A stretch of 7,244 bases of DNA from Desulfobacteraceae bacterium (GTDB lineage: Bacteria; Desulfobacterota; Desulfobacteria; Desulfobacterales; JAABSP01), in assembly GCA_011390035.1 (NCBI GenBank), contig JAABTE010000132.1:1-7244 (forward strand), in the 5' to 3' direction. The stretch's first letter is position 1. Every line of letters begins with the position of its first letter. Shown here piece after piece: positions 1 through 6,481 of the stretch. The notes below the pieces were generated by a model that saw nothing but the letters and a program-made list of their open reading frames with translations, was not told the origin of the DNA and made no database searches. Both the position numbers and the translations under genes were made by a program.

Positions 1-2407
1 CCACCACATGGGGCACGGTCAGGTTGAGGCCGGCCCCGGTGAAGCCGGGCAGGTCCTCCACGTTGGTGTCGCTGCGGACGAATACGCCGTAGCTGCCGTC
101 CGGCCCGAAGGCGCGGGCCATGGCCGCCGTCAGCGGCCCCCGGTATTCGGGGGGCAGCCGCAGGCCGGCGATCCTGTCTCGCAGAAGGCTGAGGAATCCG
201 TCTATAAAAGCCTCGTCGCCCGAGCGGCCTTGGGCCATTTCGGCGTATCGGGCGCTCATCCATTGCCAGATGGAGGGGCCCTCTGGCCGGCCCGGGTCCA
301 TGGGCAGGTCCAGCATCCGTCTATAGACGCCGAAGGGAATGGCGATGCCCGGCGCCACCGCCTCCGGAAAATGGTGTTGCAGTTCTCCGAGGTTGGCCGC
401 CTTTGGCCCGGCGATCACCCCGCTGTCCCGGGCCCGGAGCCCGGAGAGGGCGATGGGCTCGGTTCGGGAAAGATCCAGCTTGTCCATGTCGGGCCGGACC
501 AGGCCCTCCCCATCGCCCTCCGCCGGCCGGCCGGCGCCTTCGGAAAATACCGCGTCCCACTCGGGGCTGTCGGCCATCAGCCGGGCAACGCCCCCGGGGC
601 TGACAGCCAGCACCACGGATTCACCTGCCCGCTCTCGGAGGCGGGGCCACAGGCGCCGGTCCACCGCCACGTTGGGGATGCCCAGGTTCCGGGCCAGCAG
701 TTGCACATGGGACAGGGCGTTGCCCCGCCCTTCCGTAAGGATGCCCGACACGGGGGGAAGATCCCGGGTGGTGGCCGGAAGCAGATAGATGCCGTCCGGG
801 CGCAGGGAAGACAGGTCCGTCCCCTCCGGCGGCGCCCGCAGAATCCCCCTGGCCAGCCCCGGGTTGAGCGCCCGCATCCCGCCGCCGGCCGACTCGCCGA
901 AAAGGCGGCTTTCCACCCCCGATATCCGGCGGGCGTCGGCGGCAAGGGCGTCGATCATCTCGGCGGTGGTCAAAAGCGGGCTGCCGTGAAGCCGGTCGTG
1001 GATGAAGTTTCGGGCCTCCGGCGCGATGACGGAAAGTGTCCGCATGGGAATGGAAAAATAAAAGTCCAGGCCGCCCTGGCTCCAGGCGGACAGCCTGCTC
1101 AGGTATTCCGCCTCCCGGCGATAGACGACCGCGGCGGGGTCGGCCGTCAGCCGCCGGAGGCTCTCGGACAGGGCCCCCATGGCCCGCCCTCCGATAAAGC
1201 CCATGCCGTGGGCGCCGGCGATGCCGTCGGCCACCGCGTCCAGCCGGCGGCGGCGGTCCATCAGCCGCGTGTCGGCCAGCCAGGCTCCGCCCTGGCTGAA
1301 GATGCCCGATTCCAAGTCCAGGCTCAGGTCCATCAGGGCAAGGGCGTCCGCCGGCCCTCGCGCCTGGGCAAGGGCCACCCGGATGGCCGACATCAGCCGG
1401 CAGGCCGCCCCTGCCCGGGCCGCCGCCCCGGACGCTTCGTCAAGGCGTGAGACCCAGGAAGACAGGGCTGCGGCTACCTCCCGGTCCGACAGCTCCGAGA
1501 GGGTCTTTTTCGCCGCGCCGCCCAGGTCCGACACGGCGAAAACCGCGTCGATGGCCTCGGCCAGGGCCCTGTATTCGCCTGCCAGGCGGGGCTTGCCCTT
1601 CCGGGACGCATGGGTTCGCACCGCATCGGCGTCCGAGGGCTCGGGCAGCACGTGGATTTTGATCCTTATCGGTTCGAAGGCCGGGTCCTTTTCAGCAAGT
1701 TCCAGGGATTTTTGCCGCATCTCGGTCACCGGCTTCGTTTCGGCGCCATGGGGAATGAGGCGCGCCGCCTCCCGGAAAAGGGGAAAAAGGTCCGTTCGCC
1801 ATTCGGGCCGCCCGGCCATGGCCAGCAGCAGCTTTCGGCCCCCCAGGGCCTCGTCTTCGGCCTGAAGCGAGCCGCGATAGTAGCGGCTCTGGCGAAAAAT
1901 CCACCCGTCGTCCACCCGGATCAGGTATTTTTCCAGAAGCAGATGCGTCAGCCGCCGCCTGGCGTCGGCCTGACTCAGAAAGGCTTCCGGATCGATATCC
2001 GCCACCACGTTGGCGATAAAATATCCGGCCTTTCTCAATTGTCGTGTCTTTTCGCTCCACTGGCCGTGCTGGATGCCCCCGCCGTGAGCGGAGCAGCCCT
2101 GGTCCGGGGGCAGGATGGCACCGTCCTGGCAGAACCACCGCAGCCGCAGGAACGGCCCCCGGTGGCGGGACTTCATCTCGTCGATCCACTGGCGGGCCGT
2201 GGCCGAATCGATGGTCTCGGCGGCCTCGGCCGCGGCCGGGCCGAAAGTCAATCTTGCAATGGCGATACGCGCGCCGCGGGTTTGCGCGTCAATGACCGGC
2301 ATTCGGCCGGCCGGCGGCGTCGGTATCCATATCAACGTCAACGGAAGCATGGCAAAAAGCCAGGCCAAGACGTTATAAACAAAATGGCCCCGCGGGTCGC
2401 CTTTCAT
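1..2407 (-). CDS. Membrane-anchored PEP synthase / glucan dikinase-like protein (PEP-utilizer mobile domain followed by PPDK N-terminal ATP-grasp), C-terminus beyond window
   Basis: The frame is open from the ATG at 2407 to the left edge, about 802 residues, with no stop, so the gene is 3' truncated by the window. Residues 10-28 (VYNVLAWLFAMLPLTLIWIP region) form one hydrophobic segment, a signal anchor or signal peptide. Residues 80-140 hold an unassigned block with Cys93 and Cys105 and a GGGIQHGQW stretch. Residues 140-540 are mostly helical-looking and unrecognised. A swivelling phosphohistidine domain follows: GNALSHVQLLARNLGIPNV, with His567 as the presumed phospho-acceptor. Then comes the start of a PPDK_N ATP-grasp domain: GPKAANLGEL with Lys669, and VRSDTNVEDLPGF with Arg778 and Glu784, matching the ATP-binding motifs of PEP synthase and PPDK. 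Known enzymes of this superfamily transfer the ATP beta-phosphate through His to pyruvate or glucan. The order His-domain then ATP-grasp is that of glucan, water dikinase, not PEP synthase. The substrate is unknown. The start was chosen because an AGGTGG Shine-Dalgarno lies 6 nt upstream. Confidence 0.85.
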   Translation of the reverse strand, partial: MKGDPRGHFVYNVLAWLFAMLPLTLIWIPTPPAGRMPVIDAQTRGARIAIARLTFGPAAAEAAETIDSATARQWIDEMKSRHRGPFLRLRWFCQDGAILPPDQGCSAHGGGIQHGQWSEKTRQLRKAGYFIANVVADIDPEAFLSQADARRRLTHLLLEKYLIRVDDGWIFRQSRYYRGSLQAEDEALGGRKLLLAMAGRPEWRTDLFPLFREAARLIPHGAETKPVTEMRQKSLELAEKDPAFEPIRIKIHVLPEPSDADAVRTHASRKGKPRLAGEYRALAEAIDAVFAVSDLGGAAKKTLSELSDREVAAALSSWVSRLDEASGAAARAGAACRLMSAIRVALAQARGPADALALMDLSLDLESGIFSQGGAWLADTRLMDRRRRLDAVADGIAGAHGMGFIGGRAMGALSESLRRLTADPAAVVYRREAEYLSRLSAWSQGGLDFYFSIPMRTLSVIAPEARNFIHDRLHGSPLLTTAEMIDALAADARRISGVESRLFGESAGGGMRALNPGLARGILRAPPEGTDLSSLRPDGIYLLPATTRDLPPVSGILTEGRGNALSHVQLLARNLGIPNVAVDRRLWPRLRERAGESVVLAVSPGGVARLMADSPEWDAVFSEGAGRPAEGDGEGLVRPDMDKLDLSRTEPIALSGLRARDSGVIAGPKAANLGELQHHFPEAVAPGIAIPFGVYRRMLDLPMDPGRPEGPSIWQWMSARYAEMAQGRSGDEAFIDGFLSLLRDRIAGLRLPPEYRGPLTAAMARAFGPDGSYGVFVRSDTNVEDLPGFTGAGLNLTVPHVV

Positions 2408-2413
2408 GAGAAA

Positions 2414-2420
2414 CCACCTT
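2414..2420 (-). promoter_or_regulatory. Ribosome binding site for the dikinase-like gene
   Basis: On the minus strand AAGGTGG lies 6 nt before the ATG at 2407. It decides the start: the ATG 17 nt further upstream (2424) lacks a Shine-Dalgarno and runs into a TGA after six codons. Confidence 0.6.
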
Positions 2421-2482
2421 TCATGTCGCTGTTTTGGGCTTGTGGGGCGAAACACATATACGCCCTTGAATTATTTAATGTT

Positions 2483-2512
2483 ATTATCCCTTCGGGGAAA
2501 ATGGGGTGACAA
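2483..2512 (-). promoter_or_regulatory. Candidate sigma70-type promoter for the leftward dikinase-like gene
   Basis: Read on the minus strand, TTGTCA (2512-2507, 5 of 6 to the -35 consensus) is followed after 18 bp by GATAAT (2488-2483, 5 of 6 to the -10 consensus). Transcription would begin near 2476, giving a leader of roughly 70 nt before the ATG at 2407. The boxes lie in the locally AT-rich part of a GC-rich window, which supports a real promoter. A CCC-TTCG-GGG mini hairpin lies at 2488-2497, mostly in the spacer and touching one base of the -10 box. Confidence 0.45.
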
Positions 2513-2567
2513 CCGTATCTTGGAAGGGGCGGCGTGGTATTTTAGGGGCTTGGTTTTCCTTTAGGAT

Positions 2568-2595
2568 TTGACTTTATCCGGCATTCTGATAGAAA
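2568..2595 (+). promoter_or_regulatory. Weak candidate promoter for the photolyase-kinase genes
   Basis: TTGACT (2568-2573, 5 of 6 to -35) is followed after 16 bp by TAGAAA (2590-2595, 4 of 6 to -10). A better -10 look-alike, TATGAT (2596-2601), overlaps the start region but would have a 22-bp spacer. Either choice puts the transcript start at or just before the ATG at 2604, implying a nearly leaderless message. This is speculative. Confidence 0.2.
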
Positions 2596-2603
2596 TATGA
2601 TGC

Positions 2604-4028
2604 ATGAGACATGAAGCGATCAACGACAAGTCGGAGCGGCCGGGCCGGTATGCGCTCTACTGGATGCAGGCCGCGCAGCGGGCGGACTGGAACCCGGCTT
2701 TGGATCTTGCCATCGGCGAGGCCGGCCGCCTCGGCCTGCCCGTGGTCGTGGTCTTTGGCCTTACGGATCGCTATCCGGAGGCGGCCCTGCGCCACTATGT
2801 CTTCATGCTGGAGGGGCTGCGGGAGACGGCCCGGCGGCTTTCGGCGCTGGGCATTCCCCTGGCCGTCCGCCGGGGAGCGCCGGACGCCGTGGCCCTGGCG
2901 GCGGCGGATGACGCGGCCCTTGTGGTCTGCGACATGGGCCACCTGCGCCACCAGCGGCAATGGCGCCAGACCTTGGCCCGCAACGCTCCCTGCCGTGTGC
3001 TGGCCGTGGAAACGGAGGTGGTGGTGCCGGTGACTGTGGCCTCGGACAAGGCTGAATGGGCGGCCCGCACCTTCCGGCCCCGGATCCGCCGGCACCTGGA
3101 CGCTTACCTGAGGCCGCCGCCGGGGCCGCTGGCGGGGCCGCTGGTGGGAGCGGCCCCGGCGCGGCCTGACCGGGGCCTTTCCGACGATTTTCCGGGGCTG
3201 GACCTGTCGGATATCGACGCGGTCCTTGCCCCCATGGCCATCGACCGGAGCATCCCAGCAGTGTCGGCCCATTTCACCGGCGGCGCCGGCGCGGCGGAGG
3301 CCCGATTCGCCGACTTTCTGAAACACCGGCTCCCCCGATACGCCGAGAACAGCAATCAGCCCCAGGCCGATGACATCTCCCGGATCAGCCCCTATCTGCA
3401 CTTCGGCCAGATCTCGCCGCTGCGCCTGGCACTGTCGGCTCAGTCCTGCCCCCATGCCGGGGAGGCGGAAAAGGCGGCCTTTCTGGAGCAGCTCATAGTG
3501 CGGCGGGAGCTTGCCTTTAATTTCGTCCATTACAACCCGGACTACGACCGGTTCGCCGGCCTTCCGGCATGGGCCCGAAAAACCCTTTCAGAACACCGAT
3601 GGGACGAGCGGCCGGCCATGTACGACGAGCGCGCGCTGGCCGCCGCCCGCACCCATGACCCATGCTGGAACGCCGCCATGACGGACATGCGGGAAACGGG
3701 CCATCTGCACAACTACATGCGGATGTACTGGGGCAAGAAGATCCTGGAGTGGTCCCCGGACCCGGAAACGGCCTTCAACGCGACCCTGGCCCTGAACAAC
3801 CGGTACCTGCTGGACGGGCGGGACCCGAACTCTTACGCCGGCGTGGGCTGGATCTTCGGCCTGCACGACCGGGCCTGGGGAGAGCGGCCGGTTTACGGAA
3901 AGACGCGATCCATGACGGCCGCGGGCCTGAAGCGCAAGCGCGACATGGATGCATACATGCGGCTGGTGGCGGAGCGCACGGCGCTGTCCGGCGGCGCCGG
4001 CGGGCTGGGGGAGCGTGGCGATGGCTAA
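2604..4028 (+). CDS. phr: Class II CPD photolyase (deoxyribodipyrimidine photo-lyase)
   Basis: This cytoplasmic flavoenzyme uses blue/near-UV light and reduced FAD to split cyclobutane pyrimidine dimers in DNA. The protein is 474 aa, the usual length for bacterial and archaeal class II enzymes. The N-terminal alpha/beta antenna-type domain begins with RYALYWMQAAQRADWNPAL (about residues 15-33). The C-terminal FAD domain shows DDISRISPYLHFGQIS (256-271), RRELAFNFVHYNPDYD (300-315), HLHNYMRMYWGKKILEW (367-383) and LDGRDPNSYAGVGW followed by GLHDRAWGERPVYGKTRSM (403-438), all hallmarks of class II rather than class I or cryptochromes. Asn409 in DPNSY probably corresponds to the flavin-N5-facing Asn of class II enzymes (inference). 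ATG 2604 is the first in-frame start after a TGA at 2598, and it leaves the family's usual N-terminus. There is no clear Shine-Dalgarno. The 3' end overlaps the next gene by 8 bp, so co-transcription and translational coupling are likely. Confidence 0.95.
   Translation: MRHEAINDKSERPGRYALYWMQAAQRADWNPALDLAIGEAGRLGLPVVVVFGLTDRYPEAALRHYVFMLEGLRETARRLSALGIPLAVRRGAPDAVALAAADDAALVVCDMGHLRHQRQWRQTLARNAPCRVLAVETEVVVPVTVASDKAEWAARTFRPRIRRHLDAYLRPPPGPLAGPLVGAAPARPDRGLSDDFPGLDLSDIDAVLAPMAIDRSIPAVSAHFTGGAGAAEARFADFLKHRLPRYAENSNQPQADDISRISPYLHFGQISPLRLALSAQSCPHAGEAEKAAFLEQLIVRRELAFNFVHYNPDYDRFAGLPAWARKTLSEHRWDERPAMYDERALAAARTHDPCWNAAMTDMRETGHLHNYMRMYWGKKILEWSPDPETAFNATLALNNRYLLDGRDPNSYAGVGWIFGLHDRAWGERPVYGKTRSMTAAGLKRKRDMDAYMRLVAERTALSGGAGGLGERGDG
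4007..4012 (+). promoter_or_regulatory. Ribosome binding site for the hybrid kinase, inside the photolyase gene
   Basis: GGGGAG at 4007-4012 lies 8 nt before ATG 4021. It favours this start over an in-frame GTG at 4015 (spacing only 2 nt) and over the ATG at 3949, which would overlap the photolyase gene by 80 bp and add 24 residues unlike any domain. Confidence 0.6.
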
Positions 4029-6432
4029 CGCGGGGGATTTTCCCGATGGCCTTGCCGGCGGGGCAGGCATCGTCATCGTGGATGACAACCGGATGCTTCG
4101 GCAGGAGGCGGAAAAGCACCGCCGCGCCGCCAATAGCCTTCAGCGGGCCCAGCGCATCGCCCATATCGGAAGCTGGGAGATGGATCTGGGTTCCGGGCAG
4201 GTGGAGTGGTCAGACGAGGTCCACCGAATCTGCGGCCTTGGCGCGGAAGAGATGAACCGCATGAATATGGAGGATTTTCGCCAGCGGCTGGTGCCGCCAC
4301 AGGATCAGCCCGCCTTCAAGTGGATGATCAAGCGCCTGGCCCGCTCCACGGCGCCCCACTCCCTGGAGTTTCGCATCATACGGCCGGACGGGGCGGTCCG
4401 GCATGTGTGGGTGGAGGGCGAGCCGGTGGAGGACGGGCCGGAAACGCCCCCGGGGCTTGCCGTGGGCATCCTTCAGGACATCACGGACCGGCAGCGGGCC
4501 GAGGCCTCCCTGCGCAAGTCCAAGCAGGAATGGGAGCGCACCTTCGACGCGGTGCCGGATCTTATCGCCATCCTGGACAAAGATTTCAGGATCATTCGGA
4601 TGAACCGGGCCATGGCCCGGCGGCTGGGCGTGACAAAAACCGACGCGATCGGCCTTCAATGCCACCAGGTGGTCCACGGAATGGCGTCGCCGCCCCCCTA
4701 CTGCCCCCACCAGAGGCTGCTGGCAGACGGCCTCGAACACCAGGTGGAAGCCATGGAGACGCGGCTGGGCGGCGACTACCTGGTCACTGCCTCCCCCATC
4801 CACGACGCGAAGGGCAGCCTGATCGGCAGCGTCCATGTGGCCCGGGACATCACCGAGCGCAAGAAGGCCGAGCGGGAGATGCGCCGCTACGCCGACGCCC
4901 TGGAGGCGGCCAAGGGAAAGGCCGAGGAGGCCAGCCGGGCTAAAAGCGACTTTCTGGCCAACATCAGCCATGAGATACGCACGCCCCTGAACGCCATCCT
5001 GGGGTTCAGCGAGATCCTGGTCGATATGGTCTCGGCCGAGCAGCAGAAGAACTACCTGAAAAGCATCCATTCCAGCGGGCACGCCCTGTTGAGCCTGATC
5101 ACCGAGATCCTGGACCTGTCCAAGATCGAGGCGGGCCGGATGGAGATCCGTCCGGAGCCGGCCCACCTGGGCCAGTTGATGGATGAAATCCAGGACATGT
5201 TCCATCAAAAGGCCCGACAGAAGGGCCTCTGCCTCCGGATCGACCTTGACCCCGCCCTGCCCCGCCAGGTGGTGATGGACGCTGCGCGGGTGCGCCAGGT
5301 GCTGATCAATCTCATGGGAAACGCGGTCAAGTTCACCCCGACGGGCGCCGTCCGGGTGGCGGTTTATCACCGTCCGGCCCTCCCGGCGCCCACAACAGTC
5401 CGGGCCATTGATCTGACCTTCGCGGTGTCAGACACGGGGGTGGGCATCGCCAAGGATCAGCAGGAGCGGATTTTCGAAAGCTTTTACCAGCAGGAGGGGC
5501 ACGGCGCCCGCTGCTATGGGGGCACCGGCCTGGGGCTGACCATCACCCGGCGGCTGGTTGAGATGATGAGCGGCGGCATCGAAGTGGAAAGCCGGGTGAG
5601 CGGCGGCAGCACGTTCCGCGTTACCCTGCGGGGGGTTCCGGTGGTCGATGACGACGCCGACGACGCGGTGGCGCCGGCCCCGGAGCGCAACGGCCCCATC
5701 CGATTCGTTCCGGCCCGGATACTGCTGGTGGACGATGTCTGGTCCAACCGGGAGCTGATCAAGGGGCTTTTAGAAAATACCCGCCTGACCATCGTGGAGG
5801 CGGAAAACGGCCACCGGGCACTGGAGATTTTGGCCGAATCGGCGCCCTTCGATCTGATCCTGATGGATCTTCGGATGCCCGAGATGGACGGGTATGAGAC
5901 CACCGCACGAATCCGCGCCATGAACGGCCACGAGCGGACGCCGGTGATCGCCTTTACCGCCTCGGCCATGCGCCAGGAGCTGGACCGGATCGCAACCGTC
6001 TTCGACGGGCACCTGCTCAAGCCGGTGGATCGCAGGGCGCTTCTGGAACAGCTTCCGCGCTTTCTGGCCACGGCCGACCCCGAGGCCGACGGCGCCGCCT
6101 GTTTGAAAACCGGCGCCAAAGACGGCGCCGGGGGCGCTGGCGGATCGCTGGAAGCATTCCGGTCAATGCCCGGTCTCGGGGCCCGGTTGCGCGATCGGAT
6201 CATGCCCCTTTGGGAGGATGTGGCGGATGGCTTTTACCTGGATGACCTGACCATCTTCGCCGAAGCGGTGGCGGCCGTGGGAGAGGAATACGGTGTTGCC
6301 GTTCTTTCCGATTTCGCCCGACGCCTGATGAAGGACGCGGCAAACAATCACATCGAAGCCATGGAGCGCGGCATTTCCCGGTTTCCGGAGATCGTGGCCG
6401 GGATCATGGCATTGGGGCCCCAGGATACTTGA
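4021..6432 (+). CDS. Soluble hybrid sensor histidine kinase (PAS-PAS-HisKA-HATPase-REC plus C-terminal HPt-like helical domain)
   Basis: The protein is 803 aa with no membrane segment, so it probably senses a cytoplasmic signal. In order: residues 15-44 hold a receiver-like strand GIVIVDDN and a helical linker; PAS1 is at about 45-160, ending in DITDRQRAE; PAS2 at about 170-284, ending in DITERKKAE, carries a C214-H215...H219-G...C228-P-H230 cluster; HisKA at about 303-370 has the H-box FLANISHEIRTPLNAI with phospho-acceptor His317; HATPase at about 413-537 has an N-box with Asn430/Asn434, a G1 box DTGVGI (471-476) and a G2 box GGTGLGL (500-506); REC at about 566-680 has acidic pair Asp571/Asp572, phospho-acceptor Asp616, Thr646 and Lys667. 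After an Ala/Gly-rich linker, residues 709-803 form a helical domain resembling HPt domains but without an HxxKG-type histidine motif. It overlaps the photolyase gene (ATGGCTAA) and lies 49 bp before the next kinase. The ligand and output are unknown. Confidence 0.93.
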   Translation: MANAGDFPDGLAGGAGIVIVDDNRMLRQEAEKHRRAANSLQRAQRIAHIGSWEMDLGSGQVEWSDEVHRICGLGAEEMNRMNMEDFRQRLVPPQDQPAFKWMIKRLARSTAPHSLEFRIIRPDGAVRHVWVEGEPVEDGPETPPGLAVGILQDITDRQRAEASLRKSKQEWERTFDAVPDLIAILDKDFRIIRMNRAMARRLGVTKTDAIGLQCHQVVHGMASPPPYCPHQRLLADGLEHQVEAMETRLGGDYLVTASPIHDAKGSLIGSVHVARDITERKKAEREMRRYADALEAAKGKAEEASRAKSDFLANISHEIRTPLNAILGFSEILVDMVSAEQQKNYLKSIHSSGHALLSLITEILDLSKIEAGRMEIRPEPAHLGQLMDEIQDMFHQKARQKGLCLRIDLDPALPRQVVMDAARVRQVLINLMGNAVKFTPTGAVRVAVYHRPALPAPTTVRAIDLTFAVSDTGVGIAKDQQERIFESFYQQEGHGARCYGGTGLGLTITRRLVEMMSGGIEVESRVSGGSTFRVTLRGVPVVDDDADDAVAPAPERNGPIRFVPARILLVDDVWSNRELIKGLLENTRLTIVEAENGHRALEILAESAPFDLILMDLRMPEMDGYETTARIRAMNGHERTPVIAFTASAMRQELDRIATVFDGHLLKPVDRRALLEQLPRFLATADPEADGAACLKTGAKDGAGGAGGSLEAFRSMPGLGARLRDRIMPLWEDVADGFYLDDLTIFAEAVAAVGEEYGVAVLSDFARRLMKDAANNHIEAMERGISRFPEIVAGIMALGPQDT

Positions 6433-6466
6433 AGACACTTGAAGACATTTGAACACACTTGATCAG
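6427..6466 (+). repeat. Tandem 10-bp repeat, four units, spanning the stop of the hybrid kinase
   Basis: Units are ACTTGAAGAC (6427-6436), ACTTGAAGAC (6437-6446), ATTTGAACAC (6447-6456) and ACTTGATCAG (6457-6466). The first two are identical, the third differs at two positions, and the fourth keeps only ACTTGA. The first unit supplies the TGA stop of the kinase gene. The 10-bp period brings further TGA triplets at 6440, 6450 and 6460, which fall in all three frames. The last unit runs into the Shine-Dalgarno of the next gene. Confidence 0.8.
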
Positions 6467-6471
6467 GAAAG
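6466..6471 (+). promoter_or_regulatory. Ribosome binding site for the REC-HisKA gene
   Basis: GGAAAG at 6466-6471 lies 10 nt before ATG 6482. The spacing is slightly long but acceptable. No terminator hairpin or strong promoter is visible between the kinase stop at 6432 and this site, so read-through from upstream is likely. Confidence 0.5.
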
Positions 6472-6481
6472 CGGATTTGAT

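Larger units (their letters stand above)
2408..2603. other. Divergent intergenic region, AT-rich
   Basis: These 196 bp separate the leftward dikinase-like gene from the rightward photolyase gene and are clearly richer in A/T than the flanks, especially 2451-2500 and 2536-2602. They hold the leftward promoter candidate and a weak rightward one. I see no tRNA, no terminator with a U-tract, and no convincing operator palindrome. Confidence 0.7.

Noticed and set aside
8..1450. 480-codon plus-strand open frame, with another at 1610-2509
   Set aside because: Both are antisense shadows of the minus-strand dikinase-like gene in high-GC DNA. Their translations are rich in Gly, Pro, Arg and His with no domain, while the opposite strand shows clear catalytic motifs in one continuous frame.
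2488..2497. CCC-TTCG-GGG hairpin as a terminator
   Set aside because: The stem is only 3 bp, there is no T-tract in either direction after it, and it mostly falls inside the spacer of the leftward promoter candidate.
2574..3530. 318-codon minus-strand open frame opposite the photolyase
   Set aside because: The plus strand encodes an unmistakable class II photolyase. The antisense product is low-complexity and Arg/Gly/His-rich with no motif.
3949..4020. Upstream ATG start adding 24 residues to the hybrid kinase
   Set aside because: It lies deep inside the photolyase gene, has no suitable ribosome binding site, and the added residues (Cys/Trp/Arg-rich) look like out-of-frame photolyase sequence.
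4621..4713. LOV-type light-sensing PAS domain, suggested by the photolyase neighbour
   Set aside because: The flavin-adduct motif (GxNCRFLQ) is absent; Cys214 sits in LQCHQVVHG, which does not match.
4210..5370. 386-codon minus-strand open frame opposite the hybrid kinase
   Set aside because: It is a shadow of the PAS-HisKA-HATPase coding frame, which carries all the conserved boxes.
6088..6130. Repeated GGCGCC/GACGGCGCCG motifs
   Set aside because: They encode the Ala/Gly-rich linker after the receiver and are expected from codon bias in GC-rich DNA.
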